NCBI GenBank assembly: GCA_013375495.1
Contig: JABXKC010000060.1
Span: 1-9,533, forward strand
Source: Promethearchaeota archaeon
GTDB taxonomy: Archaea > Asgardarchaeota > Lokiarchaeia > Sigynarchaeales > SOKP01
Direction: 5' to 3'
DNA: 9,533 nucleotides
Position numbers and translations under genes: made by a program. How positions within the stretch are numbered: position 1 is the first letter of the stretch; each line of letters opens with the position of its first letter. Shown here one piece after another: positions 1 through 6,127 of the stretch. The notes under the pieces were generated by a model, which was given only the letters and a program-made list of their open reading frames with translations, was not told the DNA's origin and did not search any database.

Positions 1-307
1 ATTATTACATATTGCTTTAGAATCAAATAACTACTTCATTCAAGCTATAATGAGCCGAGTTTCAATAAAACATCGAGGCAAAATATTCGGGTTAAACATG
101 TGGATCGACCAACTAGGAAGAGTAATCGGGCCGTTAATTGGCGGAATTCTTTGGGATACTTTAACTTACGACGCACCGTTCGTTATATCCATCTATATTG
201 GATTAGCATTGATTCCGATCTTTATTCTTGGTATCCGAATATTAAGCCCAAACATGGTAGAGCAAGTAGATATTGGGAATAGAAGTTATCAAACTAAGGA
301 TAATTAA
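1..307 (+). CDS. MFS transporter, C-terminal fragment
   Basis: This is the 3' end of a major facilitator superfamily secondary transporter. The frame is open from base 2 with no stop before the ATG at 50. The codons ahead of that ATG (ending Asn-Tyr-Phe-Ile-Gln-Ala-Ile) read as the end of a membrane helix, so the ATG is internal and the gene begins outside the window. The sequence IMSRVSIKHRGKIFGLN is the charged loop found between late helices in MFS proteins. It is followed by a QLGRVIGPLIGGILWD helix start and a last hydrophobic helix (FVISIYIGLALIPIFILGI), which should be helices 11 and 12. A polar tail of about 20 residues ends the protein. The gene converges on the ABC transporter operon, and its substrate cannot be told from this fragment. 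The family is fairly certain. Confidence 0.8.
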   Translation, partial: LLHIALESNNYFIQAIMSRVSIKHRGKIFGLNMWIDQLGRVIGPLIGGILWDTLTYDAPFVISIYIGLALIPIFILGIRILSPNMVEQVDIGNRSYQTKDN

Positions 308-334
308 AAATTTAGAAAATATAAAAAGGATTTC

Positions 335-356
335 TTCGAAATATTTCAAATTTTTT
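335..356 (+). terminator. Inverted repeat plus T-run between convergent genes
   Basis: In the 62-base gap between the MFS gene stop and the ABC ATPase stop, TTCGAAAT (335-342) faces ATTTCAAA (343-350), complementary apart from one G-T wobble. Six T follow at 351-356. On the opposite strand, the sequence past the ATPase gene gives its own T-rich run (CTTTTTATATTTT, about 317-329). The site could therefore end transcription from both sides. The palindrome has almost no loop, so the T-runs, which are what archaeal RNA polymerase mainly uses, are the stronger part of the evidence. Confidence 0.4.
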
Positions 357-369
357 GATAGTGAATAAG

Positions 370-1086
370 TTACCATTCGAACATATCAAATTCTGGATCA
401 TCCGTAAGTTTACCGTCTTTTATCCAAATATTTTTACCATATCTATTTTCCGAAACCATTTTTGCAATCCTAGGGTCGTGAGTTACTATTATCACGGTCT
501 TTCCTCGCTCGGTTAAACTTATCAATAATTCTACGATTGATTTTCCGGTTGTTGAATCTAAATTACCGGTTGGTTCATCAGCAAGAATTACAGCGGGATC
601 ATTGATCAAAGCCCTAGCGATTGCAACTCGTTGAGCTTCTCCCCCTGATAATTTCCCAACTTTACTGTGGATTCTTTCTCCTAAATCAACCATTTCTAAT
701 AGTTCAACTGCTCTCATCCGATTTTGTAACGAAATTCCGTAAGGAATTAAAGGTATCAACACATTTCCTATAACATCAATATTTGGGAGAAGATAATAAT
801 TCTGAAATACAAATCCTACCACTTCTTTCCTATATTCTGCCAACTTCCTCTCGGGTAATCCTCCAACTTCGATCTCATTCACATAAACCTCTCCAGAAGT
901 AGGATCATCCATAGCTCCAATTAAGTTTAGTAACGTAGATTTACCGCTTCCAGAGGGTCCCATAATAGTGATAACTTTACCTTCTTCAATATTCAAATCA
1001 ACTTTGTCAAGAGCTTTTATTATGCTTGATTCTTCACCGTAAATTTTGCTGACGCTTTTAAGTCTTATTAGTGTAATTAGTATCAC
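370..1086 (-). CDS. ABC transporter ATPase, MacB/LolD type
   Basis: Cytoplasmic ATP-binding subunit that powers the FtsX-type permease encoded just upstream. All the motifs are intact in its 238 residues: Walker A GPSGSGKST at 43-51, Q-loop Gln95 (FVFQNYYLLPN), signature LSGGEAQR at 146-153, Walker B VILADEPTGNLD at 166-177 with catalytic Glu171, and H-loop His203. The length and the EPTGNLD/THDPRIA pattern are typical of the MacB/LolD/FtsE group, whose members drive conformational work or extrusion at the membrane and not classical import. The start is GTG at 1084-1086. The permease stop and this start form TGA-G-GTG, so translation is probably coupled. The same bases read GAGGTGAT, a Shine-Dalgarno-like string sitting on the start codon itself. 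It is the last gene of the operon. The substrate is unknown. Confidence 0.93.
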   Translation of the reverse strand: MILITLIRLKSVSKIYGEESSIIKALDKVDLNIEEGKVITIMGPSGSGKSTLLNLIGAMDDPTSGEVYVNEIEVGGLPERKLAEYRKEVVGFVFQNYYLLPNIDVIGNVLIPLIPYGISLQNRMRAVELLEMVDLGERIHSKVGKLSGGEAQRVAIARALINDPAVILADEPTGNLDSTTGKSIVELLISLTERGKTVIIVTHDPRIAKMVSENRYGKNIWIKDGKLTDDPEFDMFEW

Positions 1087-1087
1087 C

Positions 1088-2329
1088 TCACAATTCCTTA
1101 AGTACTTTAACTGGTCTAACTCTAGCTGCTTTTAAGCCAGGATACAATCCTCCGACTACACCTAAAACTACTGCGTATATGATTACTTGGACAATACCTT
1201 CCCATGTAATTATTATTGGTGTGTTTCCGAATGGACTCAGTGTCCCACTCAATAGGAAAATTAAAAGCGATCCAATAAGTAACCCCAATGTGGCACCCAT
1301 AAAACTTAGCGTAAGAGATTCTAGAAGGATATTTGTTATAATATGTTTGTTTTTCCACCCGGTAGCTTTAAGAATAGCGAACTCCTTCATGCGTGAAGAT
1401 ACTGACATTAGTTGTCCTACGATAATAGCCATTCCTCCCGCTAATACGGTAATAATCCCTAAGATTCCAGTAAAACTATCAATTATTGCTAAGTTCTCTT
1501 CTATCGCTTCATAAAATGCAAACAGAGCAAACGCAGAAATATAAAGGGGCTCGTACCCCCCCGTGTTTGAGAATTCGTTTATTGTATCTACAAATTCCGT
1601 GGTTTCTTCGTGACTATTTACATCAAACCTCAGAGATACGGAAGTATAAATATTCGTTACATCCTCAGATTGATTTCGCGCGTTCCATATAGTCTGAATA
1701 TCTGTATAAATGAAGTAATCCCTCGGAACAAAAGGCGGGGTACCATCTTCGATAGCTTCATAAATCCCTACAACTGTTAAGTTCAAAGTCGCATTTCCGA
1801 TTAAGTCTAAACTAAGTTTTATTTTGCTTCCAATTGAGGTTGGAAAATCTGCTAAAGAATTAAGTCTTGTACTTATTATGGTTTCATTTTGACCAATTTC
1901 AAAATTACGACCTTCAATGATTCTAGTCGTAAATCCACGCCAATTCTCGTCTAAGGTTTTATTTAAACCCACAACGGCTAGTCTATCCCCTGGGTTTTCT
2001 AATTTATCGAAATATTCAGCCGTATAGGAATAAGGAGCTTGCGTTTCGACATTATAATCTAGAATAAAATCTCCAACATCTGTAGTATTCAACAGACTAT
2101 CGGTAATATTTAAAGGCAGATGACTATTGGGACCAACTTGTGATTCTTCCATGACATTTACAATACCTAAAGTTCTTGTCAAATTATCCTCAAATTGAAC
2201 TTGTACTCCCGCGGTGTATGCTCCTACTACAAATACTAGCATAAGACCAATAGCAACGCCTAAACTTGCTAGAATAGCCGTAGATTTTTTCCGAAACGCA
2301 TTTTTTATACTAAATTTTAACACTTTCAA
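1088..2329 (-). CDS. FtsX/MacB-family ABC transporter permease
   Basis: Membrane partner of the adjacent ATPase, 413 residues with the classic four-helix FtsX layout. Helix 1 is at about 17-40. A large extracellular MacB-type domain spans about 42-283. Helices 2-4 are at about 284-308, 335-360 and 378-398. A coupling segment, SSRMKEFAILKATGWKNKHI (311-330), should contact the ATPase, and the tail ARVRPVKVLKEL is the usual family ending. MacB-like pairs move lipids, lipoproteins, peptides or drugs, or act by mechanotransmission, and nothing here picks the substrate. The extracellular domain carries eight N-X-S/T sequons (N49, 74, 81, 123, 148, 179, 183, 219), which suggests a glycosylated surface domain. 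The start is TTG at 2327-2329 with no clear ribosome site; a GTG two codons later is an alternative. It follows the PlsY gene by 24 nt. Confidence 0.9.
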   Translation of the reverse strand: MKVLKFSIKNAFRKKSTAILASLGVAIGLMLVFVVGAYTAGVQVQFEDNLTRTLGIVNVMEESQVGPNSHLPLNITDSLLNTTDVGDFILDYNVETQAPYSYTAEYFDKLENPGDRLAVVGLNKTLDENWRGFTTRIIEGRNFEIGQNETIISTRLNSLADFPTSIGSKIKLSLDLIGNATLNLTVVGIYEAIEDGTPPFVPRDYFIYTDIQTIWNARNQSEDVTNIYTSVSLRFDVNSHEETTEFVDTINEFSNTGGYEPLYISAFALFAFYEAIEENLAIIDSFTGILGIITVLAGGMAIIVGQLMSVSSRMKEFAILKATGWKNKHIITNILLESLTLSFMGATLGLLIGSLLIFLLSGTLSPFGNTPIIITWEGIVQVIIYAVVLGVVGGLYPGLKAARVRPVKVLKEL

Positions 2330-2353
2330 TCACTATACTCTTTTTATTTCATT

Positions 2354-3157
2354 CTAGATGAAATTACTTATCAAAGGCAAAAAAGCATAAATCGTCAACA
2401 ATCCTAATAAAATAATTATCCCAATTACAAAACGCCACTTACCCATTGATAAAAATTTATCTTCCATTTTTTTCATTCCTCTGAGTTGGGCAGTAGTCTC
2501 TAACAGTTTTTCTTTATATTCTAAATGTGTTCCTTCTTTGCGAAGTTGAAAATAAAGTTTAAGCTCAGGAATTTGCCCAAGGATTATCACGATATTTACT
2601 ATTATCGCATAAAGCATGAAATTTATATCAAAGGTGCGGAAGATGAACCAGGGAATCATCATCCACAACCATAAATAAAAAGCTAAAATAAGGCTCCCAA
2701 ACAAGGAAAATGCCAATAAAATACCGAAAGTGAGATTAAGAATAGCCCCCAACCAATCGATAACAATTAAGCTTCCGAGCATAACGGATTGTCCTCTTCC
2801 GCCTTTGAATCGATGATAAATCGGCCAATTATGACCAACAAGTCCAAATGCGGCGAGATAAAGAAAATAGGGTTGATTTGGAAATAAAATATACCTAAAA
2901 ACTATGAGGGGTAGTATTATTTTCAGCATATCAAGAATTCCAATTATAACTCCGTATTTTGTCCCTAAAATTATTGATGCTTTGTTAGCACCGGCTCCCA
3001 TTTCTAATCCTATTTCGTCCTGAGATTCTTCTAAAGTAAGTTGAAGTTCATCCATCGATTTATCAGGAGCAAGTAATTTTAGAAATATCCGAGAGAATGA
3101 AATTGAACCCAAAAGATAGCCTAATACCGATGATATTATAATTATTATAAAATCCAT
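2354..3157 (-). CDS. PlsY-type glycerol-3-phosphate acyltransferase, divergent
   Basis: Integral membrane protein of the PlsY family. Known members transfer an acyl group from acyl-phosphate to glycerol-3-phosphate, the first step of ester-lipid synthesis in bacteria. The evidence is an N-terminal GYLLGSISFSRIF (13-25) matching the family's GSIP start, a glycine motif MGAGANKASIILGTKYG (53-69) in place of the usual GSGNxGATN, and a near-canonical loop GHNWPIYHRFKGGRGQSV (108-125) matching GHxFPxFxxFKGGKGxAT. About seven hydrophobic segments are visible. At 267 residues it is longer than the usual ~200. There is an insertion at about 30-50 and a charged region at 200-240 ahead of a last helix near 242-262. 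The third family motif (HxxNIxRLxxGxE) is not recognisable. ATG start, with a weak AGGA about 9 nt upstream. It lies 23 nt after the dikinase gene. The family is clear; the exact acceptor and donor are not. Confidence 0.85.
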   Translation of the reverse strand: MDFIIIIISSVLGYLLGSISFSRIFLKLLAPDKSMDELQLTLEESQDEIGLEMGAGANKASIILGTKYGVIIGILDMLKIILPLIVFRYILFPNQPYFLYLAAFGLVGHNWPIYHRFKGGRGQSVMLGSLIVIDWLGAILNLTFGILLAFSLFGSLILAFYLWLWMMIPWFIFRTFDINFMLYAIIVNIVIILGQIPELKLYFQLRKEGTHLEYKEKLLETTAQLRGMKKMEDKFLSMGKWRFVIGIIILLGLLTIYAFLPLISNFI

Positions 3158-3180
3158 ACTGCTTTTCCTACTTCACTTAT

Positions 3181-5622
3181 TTAAATAAAAGTAGAGAGTT
3201 CTATTTCGTCTTCTTTTTCCTCTAATTTATAGGTTTTCTTTAAAATAGATATCTTCCCTTTAAAGGCATCAACGGCTATTAGCGTATTATCCTTTAAAAA
3301 TGTTGCTCCAATGACGGAAACTATGGCGGGAATGTTATATTCTCTCGCTACAATGGAACAATGGGATAATATCCCCCCTGATTCAGAAATCACTGCTTTA
3401 GCTTTAGCAAATAGAGGCGTCCAACTCACATCCGAATAGGGAATGGCGATTATGTCCCCATCCTTAATTTTCTTCATATCCATAATTCCTTTAACTACTT
3501 TAACGGGGCCGATATAAAAACCCTTGGAGGTAGGTACACCTTGTAGCTCGTTAACAATTTTTGCATTATCGATTGGCTTTGGTAAGACTTCACCATATAT
3601 TATTTCAGGAAGTTGAAGATCTCGATATGCTATCATTTCAATTTTTCTTTTGGATAAACGATTTCTAACATTCAATGCTTCTTCATTGTTTTCAATAACT
3701 TTTTTTACTTCATCGAAAGTCATGTAGAAGATATCATCTCTATCCTTTATTAGTCCCTTTTTTACAAATAAATCACTAATCCTGAGGAAAAACATTCTAA
3801 AGAGCCCATAACCATAGCTGTAGAGGTTGGTAACCGTTTGTCGATAATCAAGATATTTAATTGCCCTCTTTAATATCATTTTTGAATAAGACGATTTAAA
3901 CAAATATTTTTTTACTATTCTAAATCTTTCTTCATAAGCTCTCTTTAACTTTGGTCCCTTGTAATCTATGACCATTTTTAACATTAGTTGTGGTGTTTCA
4001 CTCCACGATGGTTGTGAGAAATCATTTCCACTATCTCGGAGAAATCCAAATTTTAGGATAAACTTTTTAAAATCCCTCGTAAACTTATAATCTGCGTAAC
4101 GCTTCAAAAACACTTCATATTCAATTTTGTTAATATCTTCTTTTTCAGAAATCTTCAAATTTTTGAATTCATTATTAAGTTTGGAAATTTGGGAACGAGG
4201 ATCTGTACTCTCAAGTCGTTTATTAATAAGTGTTAAACCTGTGTCCCCGAATTCAATGTTATTTTTATTTAATTTGCTTTTTACGAGCTTACTGTAGAAA
4301 CTATTTAGGAGTTGCGTTATTATGACGAAATATGATGCTTGAGTATTAAGTTCAAATAGTTTATGAATGAATTCTACACAAATCTCCTCACTTAGTATAT
4401 CAACATCAATCTTGTTAACGAGATCATATTCCTTCTTATGTGATTTCAAGAATTTTCCAATATATTTTGAAAAAGAATTTAACTTCAGACAAAATAATAA
4501 AATTCTTGGCAGAAAATACATAGTTCTACCAGAGGGCTTAAAAGAAGGTTTATCTTTACCCTCACTATCTATACCAGCAAGAGTTTCTAGTAAATCTCTT
4601 GGCATACCCAATAATTCGAAAATATCTCCCATTATTTTCATATTAAAGTAAGCTCTGTAATAAAAAGGGTGGGCAAGATTATTAATATCTATATTTTTAG
4701 CTGGAGAGCCAATCAATTCCTCGAAAATGTGTTTCCAGGAAGTGTTAACAACGGGGATGTTTACTGACCAGATTAAAGGCTTTATCATTCCTGGTAAAAA
4801 TTCCCTTGAGAGTTTGTTAGAGTAAAGTTTATTATTTCTCAATGTAGTTATTTCCCTTAATTGAAGCCAATAAATATCCTTAGCATCATAAGTCCATTCA
4901 AGATCTACTGGCTCACCATATATTTTAGCTATTTTAATAGATTCACTTACTATCTTACTAATAATTTTTAATTTTGATTCATCTACCTTTGGAGATTCAA
5001 TCCAATCACCCCATTTGTACACCCATCTTTCTGGAGTAATTCCCGCTTGCACTAAATTATCCCCGAGCCCCTCTACGGATTCAACTATGATTTCATTTAA
5101 TCCTGTAAGTGGATTCCGCGTAAATACTACGCCTGAAAATTCAGGATATATCATTTCCTGTATAATTACGCCCATTTTAATTTGATCCGTATTCTGAGAA
5201 AATTGTTTGTTATAAGCTTGAGGTTTATCACCAGCTGAGGAATTCCAAATTTCAACAATACTCTCCACAATGTTGTTAACTCCATTTTGGTTTAGGACTG
5301 TTTGAAATTGACCTGCAAAAGATTTGGCAGAAACATCTTCTAAATTTGCTGAAGACCTTATAGAATAACTTAAATTTTCGTCAATATAATACTCGAGCTC
5401 TTGTTTTAAATCAGATAATATCTGATTGTTACCCTGTTTATAAAGTTCGAAGGCTGCGAAATCGCAAACATAAGATTTAGGGATATGAAAACCTTTTTTC
5501 TTTAGAAATTTTAAGTTAAATGCTTTATTTCCAATATTATTTTTATTATTCACATCTTCAAGTTTAAAGATAAATTTTCTATGGTTTGAATAGAATCTCT
5601 TTAAATTCTTACTATTACTCAT
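3181..5622 (-). CDS. Rifampin phosphotransferase/PEP synthase-like dikinase
   Basis: An 813-residue soluble enzyme with the three-part architecture of rifampin phosphotransferase (RPH). An ATP-grasp PPDK-type N-domain covers about 20-260: SIRSSANLEDVSAKSFAGQ at 87-105, IIQEMIYPEFSGVVFTRNP at 153-171, EPVDLEWTYD at 237-246 and LQLREIT at 253-259. A helical acceptor-binding middle domain covers about 265-680: SREFLPGMIKPLIWS at 272-286, DFSQPSWSETP at 534-544, DDIFYMTFDEV at 629-639. A swivelling phosphohistidine domain covers about 690-795, with SESGGILSHCSIVAREYNIP at 746-765 and phosphocarrier His754. In this family ATP phosphorylates the His, which then passes the phosphate to an acceptor. 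The TIM-barrel domain of true PEP synthase is missing, so PEP is unlikely to be the product. The usual HRG element of the middle domain reads FLRDSGND here, so rifampin is not implied as substrate. ATG start with no good Shine-Dalgarno. First gene of the operon, directly before PlsY. Confidence 0.85.
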   Translation of the reverse strand: MSNSKNLKRFYSNHRKFIFKLEDVNNKNNIGNKAFNLKFLKKKGFHIPKSYVCDFAAFELYKQGNNQILSDLKQELEYYIDENLSYSIRSSANLEDVSAKSFAGQFQTVLNQNGVNNIVESIVEIWNSSAGDKPQAYNKQFSQNTDQIKMGVIIQEMIYPEFSGVVFTRNPLTGLNEIIVESVEGLGDNLVQAGITPERWVYKWGDWIESPKVDESKLKIISKIVSESIKIAKIYGEPVDLEWTYDAKDIYWLQLREITTLRNNKLYSNKLSREFLPGMIKPLIWSVNIPVVNTSWKHIFEELIGSPAKNIDINNLAHPFYYRAYFNMKIMGDIFELLGMPRDLLETLAGIDSEGKDKPSFKPSGRTMYFLPRILLFCLKLNSFSKYIGKFLKSHKKEYDLVNKIDVDILSEEICVEFIHKLFELNTQASYFVIITQLLNSFYSKLVKSKLNKNNIEFGDTGLTLINKRLESTDPRSQISKLNNEFKNLKISEKEDINKIEYEVFLKRYADYKFTRDFKKFILKFGFLRDSGNDFSQPSWSETPQLMLKMVIDYKGPKLKRAYEERFRIVKKYLFKSSYSKMILKRAIKYLDYRQTVTNLYSYGYGLFRMFFLRISDLFVKKGLIKDRDDIFYMTFDEVKKVIENNEEALNVRNRLSKRKIEMIAYRDLQLPEIIYGEVLPKPIDNAKIVNELQGVPTSKGFYIGPVKVVKGIMDMKKIKDGDIIAIPYSDVSWTPLFAKAKAVISESGGILSHCSIVAREYNIPAIVSVIGATFLKDNTLIAVDAFKGKISILKKTYKLEEKEDEIELSTFI

Positions 5623-5740
5623 TTTAATCTTAACCCATCTCTTTTTTCTATATGGAAATATGGATATTTTAAAAATTACTTTATTGTTAAATTCGATGTA
5701 TTTAAATTATAAATCCAACATAACATTTGATCATTCACAT

Positions 5741-5750
5741 CTATTTAAAG
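5741..5750 (-). promoter_or_regulatory. Candidate archaeal TATA box for the dikinase-PlsY-ABC operon
   Basis: On the minus strand this reads CTTTAAATAG, close to the archaeal TATA consensus, about 120 nt before the dikinase start. A second AT box (ATTTATAATTTAAA, 5701-5714) lies nearer the gene, so the start site is ambiguous. The 263-base stretch 5623-5885 between the two divergent genes holds no convincing gene. It looks like a shared control region. Similar boxes arise by chance in sequence this AT-rich. Confidence 0.3.
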
Positions 5751-5843
5751 ATTATTCTTAGTTAGGATTTCGTATACAAAAATATTTTACAAGCCATAAA
5801 ATGCGCGTACAAAAATAAGTAGTAATACTCAAATATTGAATTG

Positions 5844-5851
5844 TTATAAAA
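5844..5851 (+). promoter_or_regulatory. Candidate TATA box for the small secreted protein gene
   Basis: TTATAAAA lies about 35-42 nt before the ATG at 5886. With the usual archaeal spacing, transcription would start near 5874, giving a leader of only about 12 nt. That fits the lack of a good ribosome-binding site (only GGAAA about 11 nt upstream). The call rests on position and base composition alone. Confidence 0.3.
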
Positions 5852-5885
5852 TGACTATTAGTTTCAGAATGGAAACTCACAAGTA

Positions 5886-6110
5886 ATGAAAAACTCTAAA
5901 ATGTTTAGCTACTTAATCTTTCTTTTCTTATTCTTAGGTTTATTTATCCAATCTCAAGTTAATTCTCATACTTTAAGAATAAGAAATACCAGCAGCGAAA
6001 AAAATGACATTAGAGGTTCCGGTCCCCATTATTCTGGAATGACTATGATTGAGTGGGATTCACTCGAATGTCTTTGTGATGATCTTTATATTATTATTGA
6101 GAGGAGATAA
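5886..6110 (+). CDS. Small predicted secreted protein, unknown function
   Basis: I do not recognise this 74-residue product. It starts with two lysines (K2, K5) and a strongly hydrophobic stretch YLIFLFLFLGLFIQ (9-22). A V-N-S|H pattern at 25-28 fits a signal peptidase site, leaving a mature chain of about 47 residues. The mature part is polar, has no repeat, and carries a C-L-C-D-D element (Cys62, Cys64) near a hydrophobic end. The signal-peptide organisation, an own TATA-like box and the absence of any overlapping gene argue for a real gene. Its short length and lack of a known fold leave open that it is the 5' remnant of a larger secreted protein. It diverges from the dikinase operon and converges with the adenylate-forming gene, with only 17 bases between the stops. 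Confidence 0.5.
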   Translation: MKNSKMFSYLIFLFLFLGLFIQSQVNSHTLRIRNTSSEKNDIRGSGPHYSGMTMIEWDSLECLCDDLYIIIERR

Positions 6111-6127
6111 ATAAAATAAATTCTCTT

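Noticed and set aside
100..282. A 60-residue frame overlapping the MFS fragment
   Set aside because: It is a shifted frame of the transporter gene, with no features of its own.
1179..1692. Plus-strand open frames of 111 and 68 residues within the permease gene
   Set aside because: They lie wholly opposite a well-supported FtsX-type gene, have no recognisable motifs, and their composition is that of reverse-complemented coding sequence.
4367..4651. Plus-strand open frame of 94 residues inside the dikinase gene
   Set aside because: It is antisense to the middle domain of a confidently assigned protein, with no ribosome site and no domain signal.
3181..5622. Annotation as phosphoenolpyruvate synthase or as a rifampin-resistance gene
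   Set aside because: The PEP/pyruvate barrel needed for PEP synthase is absent, and the rifampin-type middle domain lacks its usual HRG element, so neither specific name is justified.
6098..6107. GAGAGGAGAT, a strong Shine-Dalgarno-like string at the end of the small secreted protein gene
   Set aside because: No start codon follows within a usable distance on the plus strand before the convergent gene; it encodes the last residues of the small protein.
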